Of a stretch of DNA of 64,000 bases, positions 14,313 through 23,469 are shown piece after piece (the stretch's first letter is position 1; every line of letters begins with the position of its first letter). The notes beneath the pieces were generated by a model, which worked only from the letters and a program-made list of their open reading frames with translations, was not told the origin of the DNA and did no database searches. The DNA lies in the NCBI GenBank assembly GCA_964484325.1, contig CAZAEE010000002.1:1-64000 (forward strand), in the 5' to 3' direction. The translations under genes and the position numbers were made by a program. Source of the DNA: CAYLXX01 sp964484325 (GTDB lineage: Bacteria; Patescibacteriota; Microgenomatia; UBA1406; GWC2-37-13).

Positions 14313-16271
14313 ATGTCAGATCAAAAAAAAGACTACACGGGTGAATCGATTCAAGTACTTGAAGGCCTTGAACCTGTACGAAAACGCCCGGCTATGTATA
14401 TTGGCTCCACCTCACAAGTCGGAGTTAACCATTGCTTAAACGAGATTGTTGATAACGCCATTGACGAGGCTTTGGCCGGATATTGCCATAACATCATGGT
14501 GAAAGTACAAGAAAATGGCTACATGACAGTCCATGATGACGGCCGTGGTATTCCGGTTGATAAAGTACCAAAGTACAATGTGTCCGCTCTTGAGATTGTT
14601 ATGACCAAACTCCATGCAGGCGGGAAGTTTGGCGAAGGGGCCTATAAAGTATCCGGGGGCCTCCATGGCGTTGGTGCCTCTGTAGTTAATGCTCTATCAG
14701 AACATGTGATTGCCGAAGTTAAGCGAGATGGACAAATATACCGCCAAGAGTATAAACGGGGTATTCCGCTGGGGCCGATGAAGAAAGTCTCTACCTCTCA
14801 ACTGGACTTCCCGTATGAGCGAGGAACTGGGCTATCTTTTTTACCTGATAAAGAGATTTTTAAAGAGACAACCGAGATTAACTACAATATCTTTCGCAAA
14901 CAGATTAAAGAGCGAGCCTATCTCGTGTCAAAAGTGTATTTTAAAATTTTAAATGAAAAAAACCTGGATAGACATGCCTACTACTTTGATGGTGGAATTT
15001 TATCATTAATAGGTGACATCAATCGGGATAAAAAAGTTCTTCATGATCCGATTTATATTACCAAAAAAACAGAAGACAAAGAGATTGAAGTGGCTATTCA
15101 GTACAATGACTCGATTGCCGAAAATGTGTATTCGTTTGTCAACGTCATCAACACCCACGAAGGCGGCACACATCTAACGGGATTTCGCATCGCTTTAACC
15201 AAGTCAATTAATGCCTACGCGCGTAAGATACTTTCGGAAAAAGATGTATCAGACGGTATGACTGGCGATGATGTAAAAGAAGGTTTAACTGCCATTGTTT
15301 ATGTAAAAATGCCTTCAACGAACTTGCAGTTTGAAGGTCAAACAAAAACCAAGCTCGGTAACTCAGAAGTGCAAACGATTGTTCAGTCGGCGGTTTCTGA
15401 GTATTTAGACGTCTATTTTGAAGAAAACCCCAAAGTTGGACGAGAGATTTTAAGTAAAATTCTCCTTGCTCAAAAAGCTCGGTTAGCTGCTAAGGCTGCC
15501 AAAGAAGCAGTTCTTCGAAAAGGGGCGCTTGAAGGCGCGACTTTACCGGGTAAACTTGCCGACTGTCAGGAAAAAGATCCAGCTTTATCTGAGTTATTTA
15601 TTGTCGAAGGAGACTCAGCAGGTGGTTCCGCCAAGCAAGGAAGAGATCGCAAATTTCAGGCAATTTTACCTTTGCGAGGAAAAATCTTAAATACTGAGCG
15701 TGCATATCTTGATAAAGTGCTCGGATTTAAAGAGATTAAAGATCTAGTCATTGCCCTGGGTATGGGTATCGGTGAAAATGTTGACTATGGCAAACTTCGC
15801 TATCATAAAATCGCCATTATGACCGATGCCGACGTCGATGGCGCCCATATACGCACACTAATTCTGACGTTTTTCTTCAGACATTTACCTGATATTATCC
15901 ATAAGGGTCATGTCTATGTCGCTCAACCACCTCTTTACAAAATCCAGCTGGGTAAAAAAATTCACTATGCCTTCTCCGATGGTGAAAAAGACAAAATTGT
16001 CAACTCACTGACAAAAAAAACGTCAGCCGATGGTGAAACGACTAAAACCACCACTAACCCTACGATTCAAAGGTATAAAGGCTTAGGAGAAATGAATCCA
16101 GATCAACTCTGGGATACCACGATGAATCCTGAAAATCGACTCCTGAAGCAAATCACAGTAAATGATGCCCAGGAAGCCGATCATACCTTTTCGATGCTCA
16201 TGGGAGAAGAAGTCCCCCCTCGTAAAAAGTTTATTATTACCCACGCCCGCATGGCTAATCTTGATGTTTAG
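14313..16271 (+). CDS. gyrB: DNA gyrase subunit B
   Basis: A 652-aa type IIA topoisomerase ATPase subunit. GHKL ATPase motifs: EIVDNAIDEALAGY, DDGRGIPVDK, GGLHGVGASVVNALSE, and the transducer QTKTKLG. TOPRIM motifs: EGDSAGGSAKQGRDR and DADVDGAHIRTL. The C-terminal motif QRYKGLGEMNPDQLWDTTM is typical. Its partner gyrA lies 2.2 kb downstream beyond hppA, which supports gyrase rather than topoisomerase IV. A TAGAAT box at 14281-14286 is the likely -10, giving a leader of about 20 nt with no Shine-Dalgarno site. Confidence 0.95.
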   Translation: MSDQKKDYTGESIQVLEGLEPVRKRPAMYIGSTSQVGVNHCLNEIVDNAIDEALAGYCHNIMVKVQENGYMTVHDDGRGIPVDKVPKYNVSALEIVMTKLHAGGKFGEGAYKVSGGLHGVGASVVNALSEHVIAEVKRDGQIYRQEYKRGIPLGPMKKVSTSQLDFPYERGTGLSFLPDKEIFKETTEINYNIFRKQIKERAYLVSKVYFKILNEKNLDRHAYYFDGGILSLIGDINRDKKVLHDPIYITKKTEDKEIEVAIQYNDSIAENVYSFVNVINTHEGGTHLTGFRIALTKSINAYARKILSEKDVSDGMTGDDVKEGLTAIVYVKMPSTNLQFEGQTKTKLGNSEVQTIVQSAVSEYLDVYFEENPKVGREILSKILLAQKARLAAKAAKEAVLRKGALEGATLPGKLADCQEKDPALSELFIVEGDSAGGSAKQGRDRKFQAILPLRGKILNTERAYLDKVLGFKEIKDLVIALGMGIGENVDYGKLRYHKIAIMTDADVDGAHIRTLILTFFFRHLPDIIHKGHVYVAQPPLYKIQLGKKIHYAFSDGEKDKIVNSLTKKTSADGETTKTTTNPTIQRYKGLGEMNPDQLWDTTMNPENRLLKQITVNDAQEADHTFSMLMGEEVPPRKKFIITHARMANLDV

Positions 16272-16285
16272 AGTGTGCAAAGATC

Positions 16286-16313
16286 TTGCATTTATGATCT
16301 TATCTGATACAAT
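16286..16313 (+). promoter_or_regulatory. Promoter of hppA (TTGCAT-N16-TACAAT, extended -10)
   Basis: TTGCAT (16286-16291), 16-bp spacer, and TGATACAAT (-10 at 16308-16313). The ATG at 16326 is 12 nt downstream. Confidence 0.65.
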
Positions 16314-16325
16314 TTTAATGATCCT

Positions 16326-18383
16326 ATGATGACATTTCTTATAGATAACGCTCTTTTGACAACAATCATTGCCAGCTTTTTATCAATCGGGTACGGGCTA
16401 TTTTTGACTTCACGAGTTCTTGCTCAACCTCGCGGCGACGCCAAAATGAACAGTATTGCCGATGCTATTCAAGAAGGAGCAAAAGCGTATATGAGCCGTC
16501 AGTACACCGTAGTCACAATTATCGGTATTATTATATTGGCGATTCTTTTTGTTTTTTTTGGACCGATCACGGCACTCGGATTTGGTATAGGTGCCTTGTT
16601 TTCGGCGATTGCCGGAGTTGTCGGTATGAATGTGGCTGTACGAAGTAACATTCGTACTGCTCAGGCTGCCAAGAAGGGTTTAGAGGGTGCTTTTTCTCTG
16701 GCATTTTCTGGAGGAGCCGTCACTGGTCTTATGGTAGCTGGCTTAGCTCTGCTTGCAGTTAGCGGCTTCTACTTTATCCTTACGAGAATAACCCAGACTG
16801 GTTCAATTGATTTTCAACCACTGGTAGCTCTAGGTTTTGGTGGATCATTAATCTCTGTATTTGCTCGACTCGGTGGAGGTATTTTCACCAAGAGTGCCGA
16901 CGTCGGTACGGATATGGTTGGAAAAATCGAAAAAGGTATTCCAGAAGATGACCCTCGTAATCCAGGAGTGATAGCTGATTTGGTAGGCGACAATGTCGGA
17001 GATGATGCCGGCATGGCCGCTGATTTATTTGAAACGTATGTTATCACAGCAGTAGCAGCCATGATTCTTGGAAACCTTCTCTTTGCCACCAACTCTCACG
17101 TAACTGTCTATCCACTCCTAATTAGCTCAATCTCGATAGTTGCCAGTATCATCGGTACCTGGTTTGTTCGCCTGAGGGGAATGGCTATCATGGCCGCCCT
17201 TTATCAAGGTCTAGGTGCTGCCACGGTTTTGGCAATTATCGGTTTTTATCTGTTAACCGGTGCGCTTTTTCCTCAAGGTATTCAAACTACCTCCGGAGTA
17301 ATTAGTTCTATTAATCTTTTTTTTACATCACTTATTGGGCTGGTAGTCACAATCGGCATGGTAGTTATTACTGAGTACTTCACTTCAAAAAAATTTAGCC
17401 CCGTGAAAACTATTGCCCAGGCTTCAACAACCGGCCACGGCACCAATGTCATTGCTGGTCTAGCAGTCTCTATGAAGTCGACTCTTGCTCCGATTCTCCT
17501 TATTTCGGGAGCAATTTTGGTCGCTTACAACTTGGCAGGTATTTATGGAGTGGCTATCGCGGCCATGAGTATGCTTTCACTGACAGGAATTATAGTCGCC
17601 ATTGATGCGTTTGGTCCCATCACAGATAATGCCGGTGGTATCGCGGAAATGTCAGGACTTGATGAAAAGGTCCGTCGGAGTACTGATGCGCTTGATGCTG
17701 TCGGTAATACGACTAAAGCTGTCACGAAAGCGTATGCTATTGGTTCAGCCGGTCTGGCTGCTTTAGTCCTTTTTGCCAGTTACACTCAAGAATTGGCAAA
17801 AGCGAGCCATGGAATGATACTTGCCTCAAGTTTCAGTCTATCTGATCCACGGGTTTTGATTGGTTTGTTTATTGGTGGAGCATTACCTTACTTTTTTGCC
17901 GCCCTGGCTATGGAAGCAGTTGGTAAAGCCAGTGTAGCGATTGTGACTGAAGTACGCCGGCAATTTAAAGAGATCAAAGGAATTATGACTGGCAAAGCTA
18001 AACCCGAATATGGTCGCGCAGTCGACATCGTTACGAAAGCAGCCATCCGCGAGATGATTGTTCCAACATTAATTCCGGTAGTGACACCGCTTTTGGTCGG
18101 TTTTTTACTTGGTCCTCAGGCTCTCGGCGGACTTCTTATGGGATGCATTATCACAGGACTCTTCTTAGGTATTTCAATGACCACCGGTGGAGCTGCATGG
18201 GATAATACGAAAAAATATATTGAAGAAGGCAATCTGGGTGGTAAAGGAAGTTTTGCTCACCAGAGTGCAGTTACCGGCGATACAGTAGGTGATCCGTATA
18301 AAGATACAGCGGGACCGGCTATCAATCCGATGATCAAGGTCATCAATATCGTAGCCCTGTTAATCGCTTCGTTTCTGATATAA
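16326..18383 (+). CDS. hppA: Membrane-bound proton-pumping pyrophosphatase, K+-independent type
   Basis: A 685-aa protein with about 16 membrane segments. It couples pyrophosphate hydrolysis to H+ transport across the cytoplasmic membrane. Substrate-binding motifs: SADVGTDMVGKIEKGIPEDD and GDNVGDDAGMAADLFE, plus DAFGPITDNAGGIAEMS and GDTVGDPYKDTAGPA. At the K+-dependence site it has Lys464 and Thr467 (GNTTKAVTKAY), the pattern of K+-independent H+-PPases. It sits between gyrB and gyrA with its own promoter. It should conserve energy from biosynthetic pyrophosphate in a fermentative cell. Confidence 0.96.
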   Translation: MMTFLIDNALLTTIIASFLSIGYGLFLTSRVLAQPRGDAKMNSIADAIQEGAKAYMSRQYTVVTIIGIIILAILFVFFGPITALGFGIGALFSAIAGVVGMNVAVRSNIRTAQAAKKGLEGAFSLAFSGGAVTGLMVAGLALLAVSGFYFILTRITQTGSIDFQPLVALGFGGSLISVFARLGGGIFTKSADVGTDMVGKIEKGIPEDDPRNPGVIADLVGDNVGDDAGMAADLFETYVITAVAAMILGNLLFATNSHVTVYPLLISSISIVASIIGTWFVRLRGMAIMAALYQGLGAATVLAIIGFYLLTGALFPQGIQTTSGVISSINLFFTSLIGLVVTIGMVVITEYFTSKKFSPVKTIAQASTTGHGTNVIAGLAVSMKSTLAPILLISGAILVAYNLAGIYGVAIAAMSMLSLTGIIVAIDAFGPITDNAGGIAEMSGLDEKVRRSTDALDAVGNTTKAVTKAYAIGSAGLAALVLFASYTQELAKASHGMILASSFSLSDPRVLIGLFIGGALPYFFAALAMEAVGKASVAIVTEVRRQFKEIKGIMTGKAKPEYGRAVDIVTKAAIREMIVPTLIPVVTPLLVGFLLGPQALGGLLMGCIITGLFLGISMTTGGAAWDNTKKYIEEGNLGGKGSFAHQSAVTGDTVGDPYKDTAGPAINPMIKVINIVALLIASFLI

Positions 18384-18435
18384 GCCTCTGTAGTTTTTTA
18401 AAAAAATTATCAAAATATTCATATAAGGTCTCCGT

Positions 18436-21048
18436 ATGGCAGACACTGACGAGAAACCAATCATTCCTTCTTCAAATCAGACTGAGATCACCTCAGAAAT
18501 GCGCAGTGCGTATCTCGATTATGCTATGTCGGTTATTGTGGCTCGTGCACTACCTGATGTTAAAGATGGTTTGAAACCGGTACACCGAAGGGTGCTTTTT
18601 GCCATGCATAAGATGGGTCTGATGTCAGGTGGTCGCTTTTCAAAAAGTGCCAAAGTTGTCGGAGAAGTGCTTGGTAAATATCATCCACATGGAGATGCAC
18701 CGGTTTATGAGGCAATTGTGCGTATGGCGCAGGAGTTCTCATTGCGATACCCACTTGTGAAGGGTCAGGGAAACTTCGGTTCGATCGATGGAGACCCGGC
18801 AGCTGCCATGAGGTACACGGAAGTGAAGTTGACGAAGATCGCCGAGGAAATGCTTGTAGATATTGAGAAGGAAACAGTTACCTACGTTGACAACTTTGAT
18901 GGTACGCTTCAGGAACCAGTTTATTTACCAGCTAAACTACCCAATCTCCTTTTGATGGGTGCTGAAGGCATCGCAGTCGGCATGGCAACCAAAATACCTC
19001 CCCACAACCTAACCGAAGTTGTTGATGCACTAATGACCATGATCGGAAAAGCCAAGCTTATCAAGGACACCGAAAAAAATCCCGAGAAAGCCACTGTCCA
19101 AGTCGCCGAAGATCCAAAACGAGAAGAACAAGGCGACGATTATGACAAAATGTTTCAGCTGAAAACATCTAAAGCTCTGGTTATGTTTGACGTCACCATT
19201 GAAGATCTCTTAGCACACATTAAGGGACCTGATTTTCCAACACACGGTATTATCTATGGAGCAAATGACATAAAACAGGTATATAGTACTGGTCGGGGTA
19301 AAATTTTGATCCGTGGCTTGGTCGAAGATGAAGATCTTGGTAAGGGTAAAACCGCCATTATCATTAAACAACTGCCGTATCAAGTAAACAAAGCCAATCT
19401 TGTTGAAAAAATCGCTCATCTTGTTGTTGATAAAAAAATCGTCGGCGTCTCAGATTTACGCGATGAGTCAGACCGCGACGGTATTCGAGTAGTCATCGAG
19501 CTTAAACGAGACGCCTCCTACAAAAAAGTCCTTAATAACCTATTCAAATTCACCGAGCTACAAACTACATTTCCTGTGAATGTCGTGGCGCTGGTTGACG
19601 GCGTACCCCAAACCTTATCTTTGAAGACGATTCTTGAGCTTTACTTAAAACACCGCATCGACATCATCACCAAACGCTCAGAATACGAATTAAGGCAGGC
19701 CAAACACCGCGCTCACATTCTTGAAGGATATTTAATTGCACTGGATCATATCGATGAAGTCATTGCTATTATCCGCAAATCCGACACGGAGCCAGAAGCC
19801 AAAACCAAGTTGATGAAGTCGTTTAAACTTTCAGATATTCAAGCTCAGGCCATTCTTGATATGCAGTTGAAACGACTAACTGGACTGGAACGCTCCAAGA
19901 TTGAGGATGAGCTGAAAACATTGCGCGAGTTAATCTCTTATCTGGAAGATCTTCTCAAAGACGTTTTTAAAATCCTTAAAGTCATCAAAGACGAACTCCA
20001 GTACCTGAAAGATAAATATGGTGATGAGCGACGAACGAGAGTCATTAAGTCTAAACCTGGCGAAATCAGCGAAGAAGAGCTGATCGAAAACAAAGAAGTT
20101 TTCGTGGTTCTGACGAAAGAGGGCTACATCAAACAGATTCCTCGGGAAACGTTTAAAGTTCAGCAACGAGGAGGAAAGGGTGTCTCGGGTATGGAGACGA
20201 AAGACACAGACAATGTCTACTATATCACGAAAGCCATGACACACGACTATGTGTTGTACTTTAGCAATCAGGGAAGGGTATTCCAGTCACGCATCTGGGA
20301 TATTCCTCAAGGATCACGTATCTCCAAAGGGAAAGCCATCGTCAATGTGCTAACTCTAAGACCAGATGAAAAAATCACCTCCATTTTAACGTATGATCAA
20401 GCTACACTAGCGGCTCAAGAAGACAAAACCAATAACATCAACTACGCAGTTATGTTCACGAAAAAAGGTACAGTAAAAAAGACCCCGTTTACCGAGTACG
20501 CCAACATCCGCAGTAACGGTCTTATTGCGATTAAACTAGAACCTGGTGATGAGCTTCTGTGGGTGAAGTTTACCAATGGCACAAAAAATGCTATTCTGAC
20601 AACCCGTCAAGGAAAGGCCATTCTCTTTAAAGAGCAGGAAGTTCGTATCACAGGCCGCTCTTCAATCGGCGTTAAAGGTATTGATCTTGAAAAAGATGAC
20701 GAGATCACTTCAGCTGACGTCTTTGATTCTAAAGAGATCGAAAAAGATATTTTCGTGATATCTGAGCGGGGAATCGGTAAGAAGACAAAACTTTCCCAGT
20801 TTAAAGGCCAGCACCGCGGCGGTAAGGGTGTCAAAATCTCCTCACTTGATGAAAAAATGGGTAAAGTTGCCTTTGTCGAGATCATCGACGCCGGAGAAAA
20901 TACCGTCATTATCACCAGTGCTCAGGGCCAAGTCGTTAAAATCCCACTGACTGATATTCCCTCAAGATCTCGGACAGCCAAAGGTGTTATTCTTATGCGT
21001 TTTACTGATACGCGCGACAAGGTCGTGGGTGCCACTTTTGTAGAATAA
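18436..21048 (+). CDS. gyrA: DNA gyrase subunit A
   Basis: An 870-aa protein. The winged-helix/tower breakage-reunion domain has catalytic Tyr127 (PAAAMRYTEV). The C-terminal beta-pinwheel carries GyrA-box-like QQRGGKG and later QHRGGKG. The quinolone-determining region reads KYHPHGDAPVYEAIV, with Ala88 where E. coli has Ser83, and Glu92 where E. coli has Asp87. An acidic insert (about 211-240) lies in the N-terminal half. The start is 8 nt after a TATAAG box (18422-18427) with no Shine-Dalgarno site. It works with GyrB to introduce negative supercoils. Confidence 0.96.
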   Translation: MADTDEKPIIPSSNQTEITSEMRSAYLDYAMSVIVARALPDVKDGLKPVHRRVLFAMHKMGLMSGGRFSKSAKVVGEVLGKYHPHGDAPVYEAIVRMAQEFSLRYPLVKGQGNFGSIDGDPAAAMRYTEVKLTKIAEEMLVDIEKETVTYVDNFDGTLQEPVYLPAKLPNLLLMGAEGIAVGMATKIPPHNLTEVVDALMTMIGKAKLIKDTEKNPEKATVQVAEDPKREEQGDDYDKMFQLKTSKALVMFDVTIEDLLAHIKGPDFPTHGIIYGANDIKQVYSTGRGKILIRGLVEDEDLGKGKTAIIIKQLPYQVNKANLVEKIAHLVVDKKIVGVSDLRDESDRDGIRVVIELKRDASYKKVLNNLFKFTELQTTFPVNVVALVDGVPQTLSLKTILELYLKHRIDIITKRSEYELRQAKHRAHILEGYLIALDHIDEVIAIIRKSDTEPEAKTKLMKSFKLSDIQAQAILDMQLKRLTGLERSKIEDELKTLRELISYLEDLLKDVFKILKVIKDELQYLKDKYGDERRTRVIKSKPGEISEEELIENKEVFVVLTKEGYIKQIPRETFKVQQRGGKGVSGMETKDTDNVYYITKAMTHDYVLYFSNQGRVFQSRIWDIPQGSRISKGKAIVNVLTLRPDEKITSILTYDQATLAAQEDKTNNINYAVMFTKKGTVKKTPFTEYANIRSNGLIAIKLEPGDELLWVKFTNGTKNAILTTRQGKAILFKEQEVRITGRSSIGVKGIDLEKDDEITSADVFDSKEIEKDIFVISERGIGKKTKLSQFKGQHRGGKGVKISSLDEKMGKVAFVEIIDAGENTVIITSAQGQVVKIPLTDIPSRSRTAKGVILMRFTDTRDKVVGATFVE

Positions 21049-21136
21049 TTACCATTCTTTAAATATATAGATATATATCAAAATATATCACTCTCTTCAT
21101 TTTCACCACTACCAGCCTTTTATAGCTAAATTTTTG

Positions 21137-21145
21137 TGATATACT
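21137..21145 (+). promoter_or_regulatory. Extended -10 box of folD-miaA
   Basis: TGATATACT. It ends 11 nt before the ATG at 21157. A longer frame opening at the GTG inside this box is therefore unlikely to be used. Confidence 0.6.
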
Positions 21146-21156
21146 ATGTTATAGTT

Positions 21157-22038
21157 ATGAGATTTCCAGGTAAAGAAGTGGCTGCACGACTTGAAAAAGA
21201 CCTCAAAAAGGAGGTCGGCAGTCTCAAAAAAAGGGGTAAAAAACCTCACTTAGTTGCAATCTTAGTGGGAGACTCCCAGGAACAACGTTCATTTGTGGCT
21301 ATTAAACGAGCAGTTGCGTCACGAATCGGTGTCAAGTTCACCTTTAAATACCTCAAAAAAGTCCCTTCATTTGAAGAGTTTGCCAATATGTTGAAAACAT
21401 ATTCCGCTGACCCGACAGTACATGGAATTCTTATTCAACAGCCTCTACCTTCACAGCTCCAAACAGAAAGTATCTACAACTTTATTCCGGAAGTAAAGGA
21501 GATCGAAGGACATAAAGAGAAATCACCTTTTAATTCACCTTTGGGTTTAGCCGTTCTGACAACATTAAAGTACGCATTCAGCAAGTATAAGATCACTTCA
21601 AAGCTATTTGTCACGCGCCGCGATATCAGTCTTTTCAAAAGAAATCTCAAAAATAAGCGGGTGGTTCTCATTGGACGGGGAATCACAGGCGGACAACCAA
21701 TTGGTAAAACTCTAAGCGAGTTTCATATTAATTACTTAAACACCAACTCCCAAACTTATAATGCCTTTGAGTACTATCAGACAGCTGACGTCATCATCAC
21801 TTCATCGGGTAAAAAGGTGGTCACAAAAGACTTTCTGAAAAACGGCGTTATGCTTCTGAACGTTGGTCTGCATCGTGAAGGTATTAAGCTCATGGGAGAT
21901 TATGATGAAAAAGAAGTCAAGGATACTGCCAGTTTTTATACACCAACTCCAGGGGGAATCGGCCCAATCGACGTCCTCTATCTTTACAAAAATCTCATTG
22001 AGGCAACGAAGCTGCAATCGAAGCGAAAACATGCATGA
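21157..22038 (+). CDS. folD: Divergent methylenetetrahydrofolate dehydrogenase/cyclohydrolase
   Basis: A 293-aa FolD homologue. Recognisable parts: HLVAILVGDSQEQRSFVAIK, HGILIQQPLP, the nucleotide-binding VVLIGRGITGGQPIGKTL, and YTPTPGGIGPIDVLYLYKN. The catalytic Lys is kept (SFVAIK), but the neighbouring Tyr of the usual Y-V-x-x-K is Phe. The usual D-V-D-G becomes E-I-E-G, and the P-C-T-P motif is replaced by F-N-S-P. It should still bind folate and NAD(P)H, but which of the two activities survives is uncertain. The ATG at 21157 is chosen over a GTG seven codons earlier, which lies in the promoter. It overlaps miaA by 4 nt. Confidence 0.85.
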   Translation: MRFPGKEVAARLEKDLKKEVGSLKKRGKKPHLVAILVGDSQEQRSFVAIKRAVASRIGVKFTFKYLKKVPSFEEFANMLKTYSADPTVHGILIQQPLPSQLQTESIYNFIPEVKEIEGHKEKSPFNSPLGLAVLTTLKYAFSKYKITSKLFVTRRDISLFKRNLKNKRVVLIGRGITGGQPIGKTLSEFHINYLNTNSQTYNAFEYYQTADVIITSSGKKVVTKDFLKNGVMLLNVGLHREGIKLMGDYDEKEVKDTASFYTPTPGGIGPIDVLYLYKNLIEATKLQSKRKHA

Positions 22039-22970
22039 ACATAGTCATTATCACCGGTCAAACCGCAACAGGCAAAACAGAACTAGCTCTTAAACTTGCT
22101 GCGAAACTCAATGGAGAGCTCATCAATTGTGACTCACGCCAAATTTATAAGTATCTTGACATCATAAGCGGCAAGGATTTAACCGACAAAATATTTCACG
22201 AAGTTGAGAAACAACCAAGTCGCTCGATCGGCTATTACCTGATGCAGGATACTAGGGTTTGGTTGTACGATATCGTTAAGCCTAATATGCGTTTCTCATC
22301 ATACGAATTTACCGAATGCGCACTGCCGGTTCTAAAAAACATTCTTTCTCAAGGAAAAACTCCGATTGTGGTCGGCGGTACCTACTTTTATTTATATCAT
22401 CTGCTGTACGGTATCGATACAGAAAATATTCAGCCAGATAATAAACTTCGTGAAGAACTAGATCAAAAAACACTGGAAGAACTTCGGAAAATGCTCAAGA
22501 AATTAGATGAACAAACTTTTGATTCGTTAAATAATAGTGATCGAAACAATCCTCGCCGTTTGATAAGAAAAATAGAGGTACTTGCGAATTCAAAAAAGTC
22601 TTTGAACAATAGTTTTTTAAATAAACAAGAAATTACACTCAATGAGAAATTAAAAATGCCAGTTGAGATTGAGTACTTTGGTTTAAGATATAGAAACAGA
22701 GAAACTGAGTTGAAATCTATAAAAGACAGGGTTGAAAAACGATTTCGAGAAGGTGCAGTTGATGAGGTAAAAAGCATACTTCAACTCGGTTACAACGAGG
22801 ATGACCCTGGATTAAAAACAATCGGTTACCAACAACTCATCCGATATATGAAAGGTGAAACTCCTCTTGAACAAGCAACTCAGGAATGGATTACGAAGGA
22901 AATACAATATGCCAAAAGGCAGTATACATTCATGAAGCGAGATAAGAACATCGTCTGGAGAGAAGCTTAA
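22035..22970 (+). CDS. miaA: tRNA dimethylallyltransferase (A37 isopentenylation)
   Basis: A 311-aa protein with P-loop GQTATGKT (8-15), the substrate loop DSRQIYKYLDIISGKDL, GGTYFYLYHLL, NNPRRLIRKIEVL, and the C-terminal EIQYAKRQYTFMKRD. It transfers dimethylallyl from DMAPP to adenosine 37 of tRNAs that read UNN codons. It is coupled to folD by ATGA. Its stop overlaps by 4 nt the end of the convergent gene. Confidence 0.95.
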   Translation: MNIVIITGQTATGKTELALKLAAKLNGELINCDSRQIYKYLDIISGKDLTDKIFHEVEKQPSRSIGYYLMQDTRVWLYDIVKPNMRFSSYEFTECALPVLKNILSQGKTPIVVGGTYFYLYHLLYGIDTENIQPDNKLREELDQKTLEELRKMLKKLDEQTFDSLNNSDRNNPRRLIRKIEVLANSKKSLNNSFLNKQEITLNEKLKMPVEIEYFGLRYRNRETELKSIKDRVEKRFREGAVDEVKSILQLGYNEDDPGLKTIGYQQLIRYMKGETPLEQATQEWITKEIQYAKRQYTFMKRDKNIVWREA

Positions 22971-23416
22971 GGAAGATTTGCTTGATCACTGTGATAATTT
23001 TTTAAAAGGTCGACTCTTTCTCTATGAACTGTCCGAAACACTCTCTGCGCTTCACTTTCATGATCTTCATATATGATTTCTTCCTTCTCTGATAAATTGG
23101 TTGCTACTAGGTGATATTTTTTCACCTGATACGTACTTAACCTCCCATCGTCTTCTGGCATAAGTACTATACCTCTTTCTGATAAAAGAGTCACAATCAT
23201 GCCATCTACATATGTCGTGTACGATTCAAAATCACGCATATATTCTCTTACAACTCCTTCATGATCGATGATTTCTGATTTTGTGAAAGGTGTTCTGAGA
23301 TACCTAAATGCCAACGGATCAAGATCAAGAAGTTTATTTGAAAGTTCATTTTCAAGAGGTGATTCACTGACAGCTTCTTGGCTAATAGTATTCGGTGCCT
23401 CTGTAATCGCTACCAT
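22967..23416 (-). CDS. Hypothetical protein (149 aa)
   Basis: A soluble acidic protein, MVAITEAPNTISQEAVSESP, with RYLRTPFTKSEIIDHEGVVR and DGMIVTLLSERGIVLMPEDD. It has no signal peptide, membrane segment or motif that I recognise. The ATG is preceded by TATACT (23424-23429, minus strand) at a 7-nt gap, supporting both the start and real expression. It is convergent with miaA, sharing 4 nt, and divergent from nothing; lepA lies upstream on the same strand. Confidence 0.6.
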   Translation of the reverse strand: MVAITEAPNTISQEAVSESPLENELSNKLLDLDPLAFRYLRTPFTKSEIIDHEGVVREYMRDFESYTTYVDGMIVTLLSERGIVLMPEDDGRLSTYQVKKYHLVATNLSEKEEIIYEDHESEAQRVFRTVHRERVDLLKNYHSDQANLP

Positions 23417-23423
23417 ATGAAAT

Positions 23424-23429
23424 AGTATA
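23424..23429 (-). promoter_or_regulatory. -10 box of the 149-aa hypothetical gene
   Basis: Minus-strand TATACT ending 7 nt before the ATG at 23416; leaderless-type. Confidence 0.6.
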
Positions 23430-23469
23430 AAGATCTTTTTATTTTATGCAAGTACAAGTTATGAGAAAA

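Noticed and set aside
21060..21090. AT-rich stretch with ATATAT repeats as an origin or AT-rich repeat element
   Set aside because: Too short, no DnaA-box cluster seen, and ordinary for a spacer in this base composition.
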